From: Variovorax sp. 770b2
Lineage (GTDB): Bacteria > Pseudomonadota > Gammaproteobacteria > Burkholderiales > Burkholderiaceae_C
Direction of reading: 5' to 3'
Assembly: GCF_900115685.1 (NCBI RefSeq)
Contig: NZ_FOXJ01000005.1
Coordinates: 124,001 to 188,000 of the forward strand
Length of the DNA stretch: 64,000 nucleotides
The notes under the pieces were generated by a model. That model did not search any database. It was not told the DNA's origin and saw nothing but the letters and a program-made list of their open reading frames with translations. The number at the start of each line of letters is the position of its first letter. Position 1 is the first letter of the stretch. Position numbers and translations under genes: made by a program. Below, one piece after another: positions 1 through 8,511 of this stretch.

Positions 1-1
1 G

Positions 2-274
2 GCGGCGCCGAAGATGCCCTGGTACCTCACGGCGCTCCTGGTGTCGCAGCCGCTGCACTTCGGCGACTACGGCGGCATGCCGATGCAGATCCTCTGGGCG
101 TTGCTGGACATCGCCACCATCATCGTGCTGGGCAGCGGGCTCTACCTCTGGCTCAAGCGCGGCAACACCGTGCCGGCCAAGGCGAGCTCGACCGCGCCTG
201 CCACGGAGCGCGCGCCACCCACGGCATCGGGCCCGCAGCCCGACCCGGCACCGGCCATGAAGGTGCAGGCATGA
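2..274 (+). CDS. PepSY-associated membrane protein, C-terminal part
   Basis: This is the 3' end of a gene that enters from outside the window; the reading frame is open back to base 2. The visible 91 residues end a PepSY-type inner-membrane protein. A hydrophobic segment around MQILWALLDIATIIVLGSGLYLWLKR is the typical last membrane helix, followed by a short Ala/Pro-rich cytoplasmic tail. Such proteins often sit beside TonB-dependent receptors and are thought to reduce or process imported ferric chelates in the periplasm. The TonB receptor downstream fits this. The family call rests only on the last helix and the context, so it is moderate. The stop overlaps the next ATG (ATGA). Confidence 0.6.
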   Translation, partial: AAPKMPWYLTALLVSQPLHFGDYGGMPMQILWALLDIATIIVLGSGLYLWLKRGNTVPAKASSTAPATERAPPTASGPQPDPAPAMKVQA

Positions 275-471
275 CGGCGCACCACAAGACGCCGCACCAG
301 TCCTTCCGGCGCATGTGGGGCTGGCCGATCGCGCTCGGCGTGCTGACGGCCATCGGACTGATCTCGGCGCTGTTCAGCGACGGTGGGTTCGGCGACATGC
401 TGGCCTGGGTCGCGCTCGGCATCCCGGTCGTCGTGTGCGGCTGGTACGGCTGGCGACGACAGGCGAGATAG
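271..471 (+). CDS. Small two-helix membrane protein
   Basis: A 66-residue protein with two hydrophobic segments, at about residues 17-35 and 43-60, ending in a basic WRRQAR tail. Its ATG overlaps the stop of the preceding PepSY gene by four bases, so the two are probably translationally coupled. I do not recognise a named family. Small proteins of this kind accompany PepSY genes next to TonB-dependent receptors, so an accessory role in iron-chelate handling is an inference from context. Confidence 0.6.
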   Translation: MTAHHKTPHQSFRRMWGWPIALGVLTAIGLISALFSDGGFGDMLAWVALGIPVVVCGWYGWRRQAR

Positions 472-529
472 CCGAGGTCCCCTCGCCCTCGTCGGGTTCC
501 CGCTAGGCGAGGGCATCGGCGCACCAACG

Positions 530-535
530 CAGAAT
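530..535 (+). promoter_or_regulatory. -10-like hexamer seven bases before the TonB receptor ATG
   Basis: CAGAAT ends seven bases before the ATG at 543. That is the distance normally seen between a -10 box and the transcription start, so the mRNA would begin at or next to the ATG. No good -35 or ribosome binding site is visible. The same arrangement recurs before aroB, the 55070 epimerase gene and hisI. Confidence 0.3.
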
Positions 536-542
536 CGGTGCG

Positions 543-2675
543 ATGAACGCTGCATCCGCCACCGCCGTCCTTCTGCTGATGCTGGGCATTCCGTTCGCCG
601 TGCAGGCGCAGCAGGAGCCGCCGATCCAGGCGGCGACGGGCCGACTGCCCGACATCACGGTCTCCACGCCGCGCGGGCAGGTCGCGCCGTTCAACGTGCC
701 CGGCTCGGTCGACCGGGTCGACGGCAACGAGATGCGCGAGGGCCGCCTGCAGGTGAACCTCTCCGAAAGCCTGGTCGCGGTGCCGGGGCTGCAGGTGCAG
801 AACCGGCTGAACTACGCGCAGGACCTGCAGCTGTCGATCCGCGGCTTCGGGGCGCGCTCGACGTTCGGCGTGCGCGGGGTGCGGCTCTATGTCGACGGCA
901 TTCCGGCCACGCTGCCCGACGGGCAGGGGCAGACGTCGAACATCGACATCGGCTCGGTCGATCGCGTCGAGATCTTGCGCGGGCCGTTCTCAGCGCTCTA
1001 CGGCAACTCGTCGGGCGGGGTGCTGCAGGCCTTCACTGCATCGGGGGAGGGCGCGCCGCGCCTTTCGTCTTCCGCGGCCGGCGGCAGCTTCGGCACCTGG
1101 CGGCAGTCGCTGCAGTCGAGCGGGTCGCAGGGCGCTGTGGACTACCTGCTGGGCGCGAGCCGCTTCCACACCGACGGCTGGCGCGAGCACAGCGCCGCGC
1201 GGCGCGACATTGCCAACGGCAAGCTGGGCATTGCGCTGGACAACGGCGACAAGCTCACGCTCGTGCTCAACAGCGTGCGCATCGACGCGCAGGACCCGTT
1301 GGGCCTGACCGCCGACCAGTACGCGCTGGCCCCCCGCAACGCGCCGCTCGCCACGCAGTACGACACGCGCAAGACGGTTGAGCAGACGCAGGTGGGCCTG
1401 CTCTACGAGCGGCGCATCGACGCGACGCAGGGGCTGCGCCTCATGGTCTACGGCGGCGAGCGCAAGACCACGCAGTACCAGTCGATCCCGCCCTCGGCGC
1501 AGCAGAACCCGTTGCACGCGGGCGGCGTGATCGATCTCTCGCGGCAGTACGGTGGCGTCGATGCGCGCTGGACCGCCGCGCTGCAACTGGCCGGCCGGCC
1601 ACTCGACGTGGTGGCGGGCCTCGCCTACGACAGCCTGCGCGAACGCCGCCGCGGCTACGAAAACTACCTGGGCAGCGTCGCGAACCCGGTGCTGGGCGTG
1701 CAGGGGCGCCTTCGCCGCAGCGAGCGCAACGAGGTGTGGAACCTGGACCCCTACGCGCAGGCCACCTGGCGCTTCACCGACCGCTGGACGCTCGAGGCCG
1801 GCGTGCGCCGCAGCAGCGTGCACTTCGCCTCGAACGACCGCTACATCGTGGGCGCGAACCGCGACGACAGCGGCACCGCGCGCTACGGCAAGACGCTGCC
1901 CGTAGCTTCGCTGCGCTACCAGGCCACGCCGGATCTGGCGCTCTATGCTTCCATCGGACGAGGGTTCGAGACGCCGACGCTCAACGAGCTCTCGTACCGC
2001 TCGGGCGGCGCGAGCGGCCTCAACTTCGCGTTGCGGCCGTCGGTGAACGACAGCATCGAGCTGGGCGCCAAGGCGCGGCTCGCGGGCGGACTGCTGACGG
2101 CCGCGCTGTTCCAGACTCGCACGCGCGACGAGATCGTGACCGACACCAACGTGGGCGGCCGCGCCACCTTCCAGAACGCAGGGCGCACGCGGCGCAACGG
2201 CTTCGAGCTGGGTTGGCAGCACGAGACGGCGAACCACTGGCGCACGCAACTGGCCTACACCTGGCTCGATGCGACGTACCGCGATGCCTTCTGCTCGCCG
2301 TCGCCCTGCGCCGCGGCCAACACGGTGGCCGGCGGCAACCGCATTCCGGGCATCGCGCGGCAGTCGCTGTTCGCGTCGCTGGGCTGGGTGCCGCCCGAGG
2401 GCTGGCGCGCCGGCGTCGAGATGCGTGCGCTCGGGCGCATCCAGGCGAACGACGTCAACACGGCGAGCGCGCCGGGCTATGCCGTCGCGGCGCTGTATGC
2501 GGGCTATCTGAAGAAATGGGAGCGTTGGGAATTCAACGCCTTCGCGCGTGTCGACAACCTGTTCGACCGGCGCTACATGGGCTCGGTCATCGTCAACGAG
2601 GGCAATGCGCGCTATTACGAACCTGCGCCGGGCCGTAACTGGACGGTGGGCCTCGGCGGTGCGTACCGCTTCTGA
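543..2675 (+). CDS. TonB-dependent outer-membrane receptor
   Basis: A 710-residue outer-membrane receptor that would import a ferric siderophore or similar chelate using TonB energy. Residues 1-22 form a signal peptide ending AVQAQ. A plug domain follows (about 35-160), with typical stretches LSIRGFGARSTFGVRGVRLY and VDRVEILRGPFSALYGN. The rest is a 22-strand type beta-barrel ending in the C-terminal aromatic signature, with Phe as last residue. The ATG at 543 gives a clean signal peptide. The neighbouring PepSY and small membrane genes upstream support iron uptake. The ligand cannot be told from sequence. It is convergent with metK, separated by about 20 bases with no clear terminator. No Fur box was recognised. 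Confidence 0.9.
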   Translation: MNAASATAVLLLMLGIPFAVQAQQEPPIQAATGRLPDITVSTPRGQVAPFNVPGSVDRVDGNEMREGRLQVNLSESLVAVPGLQVQNRLNYAQDLQLSIRGFGARSTFGVRGVRLYVDGIPATLPDGQGQTSNIDIGSVDRVEILRGPFSALYGNSSGGVLQAFTASGEGAPRLSSSAAGGSFGTWRQSLQSSGSQGAVDYLLGASRFHTDGWREHSAARRDIANGKLGIALDNGDKLTLVLNSVRIDAQDPLGLTADQYALAPRNAPLATQYDTRKTVEQTQVGLLYERRIDATQGLRLMVYGGERKTTQYQSIPPSAQQNPLHAGGVIDLSRQYGGVDARWTAALQLAGRPLDVVAGLAYDSLRERRRGYENYLGSVANPVLGVQGRLRRSERNEVWNLDPYAQATWRFTDRWTLEAGVRRSSVHFASNDRYIVGANRDDSGTARYGKTLPVASLRYQATPDLALYASIGRGFETPTLNELSYRSGGASGLNFALRPSVNDSIELGAKARLAGGLLTAALFQTRTRDEIVTDTNVGGRATFQNAGRTRRNGFELGWQHETANHWRTQLAYTWLDATYRDAFCSPSPCAAANTVAGGNRIPGIARQSLFASLGWVPPEGWRAGVEMRALGRIQANDVNTASAPGYAVAALYAGYLKKWERWEFNAFARVDNLFDRRYMGSVIVNEGNARYYEPAPGRNWTVGLGGAYRF

Positions 2676-2696
2676 CGACCCACCGTCTTTTTCTGC

Positions 2697-3881
2697 TTAC
2701 TTGAGGCCGGCTGCCGCGCGCAGTGCGGGGGCCTGCGTCGTCGCTTCCCAGGTGAACTCGGGCTCTTCACGGCCGAAGTGGCCGTAGGCGGCGGTCTTCT
2801 GGTAGATCGGGCGCAGCAGGTCGAGCATCTGGATGATGCCCTTGGGGCGCAGGTCGAAGTGCTCGCGCACGAGTTCGGCGATCTTCTCGTCGGGGATCAC
2901 GCCCGTGCCTTCGGTGTAGACCGTGATGTTCATCGGCTCGGCCACGCCGATCGCGTAGGCCACCTGGATCTGGCACTGGCGCGCGATGCCGGCGGCCACG
3001 ATGTTCTTGGCCACGTAGCGCGCGGCGTAGGCAGCCGAGCGGTCGACCTTGGACGGGTCCTTGCCCGAGAACGCGCCGCCGCCGTGCGGGCAGGCGCCGC
3101 CGTAGGTGTCCACGATGATCTTGCGGCCGGTGAGACCGCAGTCGCCTTGCGGGCCGCCGATGACGAAGCGGCCGGTCGGGTTGATCAGGTAGCGCGTGTC
3201 CTTGAGCCACTCCTTGGGCAGCACGGGCTTGATGATCTCCTCGATGATGGCTTCGTTGAACGAGGCCTTCATCTTGGTGGAGGTTTCGCTCTGGTCGGGG
3301 CTGTGCTGGGTGGAGAGCACCACGGTGTCGATGCTGTGCGGCTTGCCGTCCACGTAGCGCATCGTGACCTGGCTCTTGGCGTCGGGGCGCAGGAACGGCA
3401 GGCGGCCGTCCTTGCGCAACTGGGCCTGGCGCTCCACGAGGCGGTGCGCGTAGTAGATGGGCGCGGGCATCAGCTCGGGCGTTTCGTCGCAGGCGTAGCC
3501 GAACATCAGGCCCTGGTCGCCGGCGCCGGTGTTCAGGTGGTCGTCGGAGGCATGGTCCACGCCCTGGGCGATGTCGTTGGACTGCTTGTCGTAGCAGACC
3601 ATCACCGCGCAGCCCTTGTAGTCGATGCCGTACTCGGTGTTGTCGTAGCCGATGCGCTTGATGGTGTCGCGCGCGACCTGGATGTAGTCGACGTGCGCGT
3701 TGGTGGTGATTTCGCCGGCGAGCACCACGAGGCCGGTGTTGGTCAGCGTCTCGGCGGCCACGCGGCTTCGGGGGTCCTGCTCGAAGATCGCGTCCAGGAT
3801 GGCGTCCGAGATCTGATCGGCGACCTTGTCGGGGTGGCCTTCGGAGACAGATTCGGAAGTGAAGAGGAAATCGTTCGCCAT
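2697..3881 (-). CDS. metK: S-adenosylmethionine synthetase
   Basis: Makes S-adenosylmethionine from methionine and ATP in the cytoplasm. The 394-residue length matches the family. Visible motifs are [16 protein letters not shown] near the N-terminus (catalytic His16), [12 protein letters not shown] (the signature hexapeptide region) and [19 protein letters not shown] (the P-loop-like second signature). The start MANDFLF is chosen over an upstream in-frame ATG at 3920 because AAGGAG lies about 11 bases before it. The gene is divergent from the lipid A acyltransferase pair. I searched the roughly 200-base upstream region for a SAM or SAH riboswitch and recognised none. Confidence 0.97.
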   Translation of the reverse strand: MANDFLFTSESVSEGHPDKVADQISDAILDAIFEQDPRSRVAAETLTNTGLVVLAGEITTNAHVDYIQVARDTIKRIGYDNTEYGIDYKGCAVMVCYDKQSNDIAQGVDHASDDHLNTGAGDQGLMFGYACDETPELMPAPIYYAHRLVERQAQLRKDGRLPFLRPDAKSQVTMRYVDGKPHSIDTVVLSTQHSPDQSETSTKMKASFNEAIIEEIIKPVLPKEWLKDTRYLINPTGRFVIGGPQGDCGLTGRKIIVDTYGGACPHGGGAFSGKDPSKVDRSAAYAARYVAKNIVAAGIARQCQIQVAYAIGVAEPMNITVYTEGTGVIPDEKIAELVREHFDLRPKGIIQMLDLLRPIYQKTAAYGHFGREEPEFTWEATTQAPALRAAAGLK

Positions 3882-4032
3882 TTTTTCAAAGCTCCTTGAA
3901 GTGGTTTGGCGCGTTGCCAACTCTGCGGAGCCCTGGCGAACGCTTTAGCAGAGGCGCCGAGAATCGGCGGGGCACAATCGCTTCGCGCTTGTGTTTGTCG
4001 CCCTGCAAGTTGTTCCGTAACTCAGCGACAAT

Positions 4033-4062
4033 TTGCATTCTATTCGAGCCGCGCAATACCAT
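4033..4062 (+). promoter_or_regulatory. Possible sigma70 promoter for the acyltransferase pair
   Basis: TTGCAT at 4033 and TACCAT at 4057 are separated by 18 bases, about 40 bases before the ATG at 4100. Both hexamers match the consensus only partly. It lies in the metK-lpxL divergent region, where little else looks like a promoter. Confidence 0.25.
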
Positions 4063-4099
4063 GCGCGCGCGTCCGTTTTTTGACTCCCCTCCCGTTTCA

Positions 4100-4996
4100 A
4101 TGATCACCCTGTTCCGCCTGCTTGCCCGCGTGCCGATGCCGTTGATGCATCGCCTGGGCGCCATGCTGGGCTGGCTGGTCTGGTTCTGCGCGCCGGACTA
4201 CCGCCGCCGATTCAAGGCCAATGCCGAAAGCGCGGGTTTCGCCCCCGGCCAATACCGCCCCGCCATCGCCGCCGCCGGCCACATGGCGTCCGAGCTGCCC
4301 TGGCTGTGGCTGCGCCCGCAGGGCGAGAGCGTGCTGCCGCGCGTGGTGCGCTGGGAGGGCGTGGAGGCCTTCGAGGCGGCCATGCGGGCGAAAAAAGGCG
4401 TGATCCTGGTGGCGCCGCACCTGGGCAGCTGGGAGATGTGCGGCCAGGCGATCGGCGAGCGCTTCTTCGAGGCCTTCGGGCCGATCACCGCGCTGTTCCG
4501 TCCGGCGCGCAAGAAATGGATGGCCGACCTGATCGCCGCGGGCTCGCGCGACCGGCCCGGCCTGCAGACGCTGCCGACCAACAACACCGGCGTGCGCGGC
4601 CTGATCCGCACGCTGCGAAGCGGCGGCTACACCGGCATCCTGCCCGACCAGGTGCCGCCGCAGGGGCAGGGCGTCTGGGTGCCCTTTCTCGGTCGGCCGG
4701 CCTACACCATGACCTTGCTCCCGCGCCTCGCGCAGCAGACCGGCGCGGCCTGTTTCCTCAGCGTGTGCGAGCGGCTGCCGCGCGGCGCGGGCTACGTGAT
4801 CCGCTTCGAGCCCCTCGTGGACACGGCGCTGACCGATCCGAAGGCCACCGTCGAAGACGCGGCCACGGCGATGAACGACGGCATCGGCCGCCTGATCCGC
4901 AGCCTGCCCGGCCAGTACGTCTGGGACTACGCGCGCTACAAGGAACCGCGCGCCGACCGGGCCGTCGCGGCCGCCACCGGGGAGCAGACGCCATGA
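4100..4996 (+). CDS. Lipid A late acyltransferase (LpxL/HtrB type), first copy
   Basis: A 298-residue inner-membrane acyltransferase of the LpxL/LpxM (HtrB) family, which adds a secondary acyl chain to Kdo-lipid A from acyl-ACP. The catalytic H-x4-E motif is plain: His107 and Glu112 in APHLGSWE. A hydrophobic N-terminus (residues 1-30) anchors it to the membrane. The start MITLFRLL is preferred to an upstream in-frame ATG at 3896 that would lie inside the metK leader. Its stop overlaps the ATG of a second family member by four bases, so both are made together. Which chain each enzyme adds cannot be decided from sequence. Confidence 0.9.
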   Translation: MITLFRLLARVPMPLMHRLGAMLGWLVWFCAPDYRRRFKANAESAGFAPGQYRPAIAAAGHMASELPWLWLRPQGESVLPRVVRWEGVEAFEAAMRAKKGVILVAPHLGSWEMCGQAIGERFFEAFGPITALFRPARKKWMADLIAAGSRDRPGLQTLPTNNTGVRGLIRTLRSGGYTGILPDQVPPQGQGVWVPFLGRPAYTMTLLPRLAQQTGAACFLSVCERLPRGAGYVIRFEPLVDTALTDPKATVEDAATAMNDGIGRLIRSLPGQYVWDYARYKEPRADRAVAAATGEQTP

Positions 4997-5877
4997 GCCT
5001 CAGCTCTCGCCTGGGCATCGGATTCATGCGCGTGCTGGCGCCGCTGCCCCTGCCGCTCGTGCGCGGCTTCAGCAAGATCCTCGGACGCTTGCTGCACACC
5101 ATCGCCGTGCCGCGGCGGCGCGTGGTCGACAGGAACCTGGCCCTCTGTTTTCCGCAGAAATCGGAGGCCGAGCGCCGCGCCATCGCGCGCGAGACCTTCG
5201 TCTTCGTCGCGCAGTCGTGGCTGGACCGCAGCTGGCTCTGGCATGCGCCCGAGAAGGTCGTGGCCAGCCGGCTGAAGATCGTGGGCTCGGCATCCGAGAT
5301 CGCCGAAATCGCCGAGGGCGACGCGCCGATGATCCTGTTTGCGCCGCACTTCTACGGCCTCGATGCGGCGGCGACCGCGTTGACCATGCACACGGCACGT
5401 CCCTCGGCCACGATCTACACGACCCAGCGCGACCCGATGGTCGATGCCTGGATCCGCGAAGGCCGCACGCGCTTCGGCGACGTGGCGGCGCTCAACCGGG
5501 TGGACGGCATCAAGCCCGTGCTCTCGGGCCTGCGCAAGGGCGGCCTGCTGTACCTGTTGCCCGACATGGACTTCGGCCGCGACCAGACGATCTTCGTGCC
5601 GTTCTACGGCGTGCAGGCCGCGACCGTGCCCTCGCTGTCGCGCTTCGCGCGGCTGGGCAAGGCCAAGGTGGTGCCGGTGGTGGCGAAGCTCACGCCTGGC
5701 GGCTACGAGATCGAGGTGAAGTCGGCGTGGCAGAACTTCCCCACCGACGACGTCGAGGCCGACACCGCGCTCATGAACGAGCGGCTGCAGGGGTACATCG
5801 ACGCGATGCCGTCCCAGTACTACTGGGTGCATCGCCGCTTCAAGACCCGCCCCGAGGGCGAGCCGAAAATTTACTGA
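4993..5877 (+). CDS. Lipid A late acyltransferase, second copy
   Basis: A 294-residue paralogue of the preceding gene, starting within its ATGA overlap. The catalytic motif is H-x4-D, His119 and Asp124 in APHFYGLD, instead of H-x4-E; both forms occur in the LpxL/LpxM family. Tandem late acyltransferases in Burkholderiales are taken to install the two secondary acyl chains of lipid A. The overall sequence is clearly divergent from its partner, which suggests an old duplication with distinct substrate or chain specificity rather than redundancy. The gene is convergent with the 5979 hydrolase gene. Confidence 0.88.
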   Translation: MSLSSRLGIGFMRVLAPLPLPLVRGFSKILGRLLHTIAVPRRRVVDRNLALCFPQKSEAERRAIARETFVFVAQSWLDRSWLWHAPEKVVASRLKIVGSASEIAEIAEGDAPMILFAPHFYGLDAAATALTMHTARPSATIYTTQRDPMVDAWIREGRTRFGDVAALNRVDGIKPVLSGLRKGGLLYLLPDMDFGRDQTIFVPFYGVQAATVPSLSRFARLGKAKVVPVVAKLTPGGYEIEVKSAWQNFPTDDVEADTALMNERLQGYIDAMPSQYYWVHRRFKTRPEGEPKIY

Positions 5878-5907
5878 AGGCGCCGGGACTGGGCTGGCAG
5901 CGGCAAA

Positions 5908-5968
5908 CCCGTTCACGCTGCGCTTGTCGAAGCGCCGCGCAAGGCTTCGACTGGCGCAGCCCGAACGG
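5908..5968. repeat. Imperfect inverted repeat between convergent genes
   Basis: Arms at 5908-5933 and 5944-5968 match at 21 of 25 positions after reverse-complementing (arm cores GTCGAAGC and GCTTCGAC). The element lies exactly between two convergent genes, and resembles the TTCGACAxGCTCAGC-type dispersed repeats common in Comamonadaceae genomes. It could act as a bidirectional terminator or mRNA stabiliser, although no T-run follows. Confidence 0.7.
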
Positions 5969-5978
5969 TTTTCAGGAA

Positions 5979-6890
5979 TCAGTTCCGCTGCAGGAAGGCC
6001 TCGATCTCTCGCGCGACCAGCTGCGGTTGCTCGTGCACGATCCAGTGGGTCGCGTTGGGCACCTTCTTCACCTCGAGCTTCGGCACGTATTCCTCGAGCC
6101 CTTCGAGCAGGCCGGGCAGCAGCGCCGCGTCATCCAGCGCCCAGAACACGAAGGTCGGCACGTTCACCGTGAAGCGTTCGCGCGGCAGCACCGGGATGCT
6201 GTCGATGGTCTGGCCCGGCAGCGGCGGCTTCATCGGCGTCACGCGGTAGAGGTTGCAGGCGCCGGTGAGGCCCGCGCTCCAGACCTCGCGGTACTGCTGC
6301 TTCACTTCTTCGGTCAGCCAGCCGAAGCCATCGGGGCCGGCCTTCATCAGCGTGAAGAAGGGCCACATGCGCTTGAAGTCGTCGGCCGCGAGCAGCGCTT
6401 CTGCATCAGGCCTGGCGAGGAAGTGCATGTACGCACTGGCCTGCTGCTGCGCTGGACTGTTGCGCAGCTCGCGGGTGAAGGTGCCGGGGTGCGGCGAATT
6501 GATGATGACCAGCTTGCCGACCTGCTCGGGGAACGCGTTGGCGTAGCCCCAGGCGAAGGCGCCGCCCCAGTCGTGGGCGACCAGCGCGGCCATCGCGCCG
6601 TCAGTGCTTTCGGTGGCCACGAGCTGCTGGATGTCCTGGATCAGCAGATGCGCCTTGTACTCGGCCACCTCGGTCGGCGAACTGGATTTCTCGAAGCCGC
6701 GCAGGTTGGGCGCCACGCAGCGGTAGCCGCCGTGGGCGGGGTCCGCGAAGTAGTCGAGCAGCTCGTCCCAGATGAACGCGGCCTCGGGAAAGCCGTGCAG
6801 GAACACCATCAGCGGCTGGCCCGGCTTGCCGCTCGCGCGGCAGCTCAGGGTGGTGCCGTTGGGCAGGCTGCGTTGGAAGGTCTCGGTCAT
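5979..6890 (-). CDS. Alpha/beta hydrolase, epoxide hydrolase-like
   Basis: A 303-residue alpha/beta-hydrolase whose nucleophile is Asp: VAHDWGG gives Asp107. HGFP (residues 32-35) forms the oxyanion hole, an acid Asp lies near 253 (WALDDAAL), and His282 completes the triad (ATHWIV). An Asp nucleophile defines the epoxide hydrolase / haloalkane dehalogenase group. The lid stretch GACNLYRVT carries a Tyr placed as in epoxide hydrolases, so that is the better call. It is a soluble enzyme without a signal peptide. AAGGAG sits about ten bases before the ATG. The natural substrate is unknown, and neighbours give no hint. Confidence 0.85.
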   Translation of the reverse strand: MTETFQRSLPNGTTLSCRASGKPGQPLMVFLHGFPEAAFIWDELLDYFADPAHGGYRCVAPNLRGFEKSSSPTEVAEYKAHLLIQDIQQLVATESTDGAMAALVAHDWGGAFAWGYANAFPEQVGKLVIINSPHPGTFTRELRNSPAQQQASAYMHFLARPDAEALLAADDFKRMWPFFTLMKAGPDGFGWLTEEVKQQYREVWSAGLTGACNLYRVTPMKPPLPGQTIDSIPVLPRERFTVNVPTFVFWALDDAALLPGLLEGLEEYVPKLEVKKVPNATHWIVHEQPQLVAREIEAFLQRN

Positions 6891-6917
6891 GCTTCTCGTC
6901 TCCTTGGGTTGACTGTC

Positions 6918-6934
6918 GCTATTGTTTTGATAGT
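6918..6934 (-). repeat. 17-bp hairpin repeat (RCTATSAAAWSMRTAGC family), copy 1
   Basis: On the minus strand this reads ACTATCAAAACAATAGC, a small stem-loop in the leader of the 5979-6890 gene. The same 17-base pattern occurs at the start of mlaA (38817) and of hisH (49858). Confidence 0.5.
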
Positions 6935-6973
6935 GAATGAAGCAGGCAGGACGGTCAATGCAGCCGTTCGGCC

Positions 6974-7723
6974 TCAGGTTTCTTCCGGTGGCTCCGGTGT
7001 CTCCTGCGGTTCGGCCGGCGCAGTGCTGCCTTCGGGGTGCACCCACTGCCACAGCAGTTGGGCCGCGTCGCCGACGCCCTGCTTCTTCAGCGCCGAGAAC
7101 AGTTTGACCTCGCCGCCGCCGGCCTGGAGTCGCGTGATCGACAGCACCTTGGCGCCCTCGCTGCGCGTGAGCTTGTCCGACTTGGTCAGCAGGATGAGGA
7201 ACTTGAGGCCTTGCTGCACGCGCGGGCGGATCACATCGAGCAGGATCTCGTCCAGCTCGGTCAGGCCGTGGCGCGGATCGCACATCAGGACAACCCCTCG
7301 CAGGCTTTCGCGCGTCATGAGGTAGTTGCCCATCACGCGCTGCCAGCGCAGCTTGGCCTCCTTCGGCACGGCCGCGTAGCCGTAGCCGGGGAGGTCGGCC
7401 AGCACCGCATCGTCGACCTTCTGCTTGCCGATGCCGAACAGGTTGATGTGCTGCGTGCGGCCTGGTGTCTTCGAGGCAAAAGCCAGGCGCGTCTGCTGTG
7501 TGAGCGTGTTGATGGCGGTCGACTTGCCGGCGTTCGAGCGGCCGACGAAAGCGATCTCGGGCAGGTCGACCGGAGGCAGGTGTTCCAGCTGTGGAGCGCT
7601 GGTAAGGAAGTGGGCGGTGTGCAGCCAACCCAGTGCCACGCGCTCGCGTTCGGCGACCTGCGGGTCCGCGGCGGGGGCCGCGCGGGGAGGATAAGCGGCG
7701 GACTTGGCGCGCGGGGAGGTCAT
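6974..7723 (-). CDS. ysxC: Ribosome biogenesis GTPase YsxC/EngB
   Basis: A TrmE-Era-type GTPase required for late assembly of the 50S ribosomal subunit. With the start used here it has 249 residues. Motifs: G1 GRSNAGKST (61-69), G2 threonine in TPGRTQ (about 87-91), G3 DLPGYG (110-115), G4 TKSD (180-183) and G5 FSA. The N-terminal extension (about 55 residues before G1) and the acidic C-terminal tail are longer than in E. coli YihA. An in-frame ATG at 7750 also exists, but a TACAAT -10-like box overlaps it, so a transcript from that box would miss it. It is divergent from cycA with only 70 bases between. Confidence 0.93.
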   Translation of the reverse strand: MTSPRAKSAAYPPRAAPAADPQVAERERVALGWLHTAHFLTSAPQLEHLPPVDLPEIAFVGRSNAGKSTAINTLTQQTRLAFASKTPGRTQHINLFGIGKQKVDDAVLADLPGYGYAAVPKEAKLRWQRVMGNYLMTRESLRGVVLMCDPRHGLTELDEILLDVIRPRVQQGLKFLILLTKSDKLTRSEGAKVLSITRLQAGGGEVKLFSALKKQGVGDAAQLLWQWVHPEGSTAPAEPQETPEPPEET

Positions 7724-7749
7724 CAATGGGCTTTCGGAACGGGGCGCCA

Positions 7750-7758
7750 TTGTAGAAT
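7750..7758. promoter_or_regulatory. Overlapping divergent -10 boxes of ysxC and cycA
   Basis: The sequence ATTGTAGAAT reads TAGAAT (7753-7758) on the plus strand toward cycA and TACAAT (7755-7750) on the minus strand toward ysxC. Two -10 boxes sharing bases would make the two promoters mutually exclusive. The -35 regions are weak on both sides. Confidence 0.35.
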
Positions 7759-7793
7759 CGCGGGGTTTTGCGCCATAAATCTAAGCCCCCGAT

Positions 7794-8465
7794 ATGAAGT
7801 TGTTTGCCAATATTCTGCTTGCGGCCCTCATGGGCGTCGTAGCCAGCGCGAGTTTTGCAGCCGATGAGCATGCCGCTGCCCCCGCAGCAGCTGTCGCCAA
7901 GCCGGCCAAGCCCGATCCCGCCAAGGGCGACACGGTGTTCAACGCAACGCCGGCCAACAGCCAGAGCTGCGCCTCGTGCCACAACGCCGACGGCAATTCG
8001 GCCATCGCGGCCAACCCGAAGCTGGCGCAACAACATCCCGAATACATCCTCAAGCAGCTGCAGGACTTCAAGTCCGGTGCCCGCAAGAGCGCGATCATGA
8101 AGCCGCTGGCTTCGGCGCTGTCCGACGAAGACATGCGCAACATCGCCTGGTTCGTCGGCTCCAAGAAGGTCAAGACGGGCTTCTCGAAGGACAAGGACAC
8201 CATCGCCCTGGGCGAGAAGATCTACCGCGGCGGCATCGGCGATCGGCAGATCCCGGCTTGCGCAGGCTGCCACAGCCCGAACGGCGCCGGCATTCCCGCC
8301 CAGTACCCGCGCCTGGGTGGCCAGAACGCCGAATACACCATCGCCCAACTCACGGCCTTCCGTGAGAACGTGCGCAACAACAGCATTCCGATGACCGGCG
8401 TTGCCGCCAAGCTCAACGACCGCGAAATCAAGGCCGTGGCCGACTACATTGCCGGCCTGCGCTGA
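7794..8465 (+). CDS. Diheme cytochrome c4
   Basis: A 223-residue periplasmic diheme cytochrome that passes electrons from the bc1 complex to terminal oxidases. A signal peptide (1-22, ending SFA) is followed by an Ala/Pro/Lys linker and two class I heme domains. Heme sites are CASCH (Cys59, Cys62, His63) and CAGCH (Cys156, Cys159, His160), with candidate Met ligands at Met102 (AIMKPL) and in IPMTG. The ysxC-cycA-resB-ccsB order is typical of Burkholderiales and places this substrate beside its heme-attachment machinery. A strong terminator follows. Confidence 0.92.
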   Translation: MKLFANILLAALMGVVASASFAADEHAAAPAAAVAKPAKPDPAKGDTVFNATPANSQSCASCHNADGNSAIAANPKLAQQHPEYILKQLQDFKSGARKSAIMKPLASALSDEDMRNIAWFVGSKKVKTGFSKDKDTIALGEKIYRGGIGDRQIPACAGCHSPNGAGIPAQYPRLGGQNAEYTIAQLTAFRENVRNNSIPMTGVAAKLNDREIKAVADYIAGLR

Positions 8466-8511
8466 TTCCGCGCTTTCCAGCGTGAACTAACCGCCGACAA
8501 CAACCCCAAAC

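Noticed and set aside
3882-4099. Possible SAM/SAH riboswitch in the metK leader
   Set aside because: I looked for conserved cores and a paired stem arrangement and found no recognisable one.
6891-8348. Long N-terminal extension of the minus-strand hydrolase frame
   Set aside because: It runs through ysxC and cycA in other frames; family resemblance begins only at the ATG at 6890, which has a good ribosome binding site.
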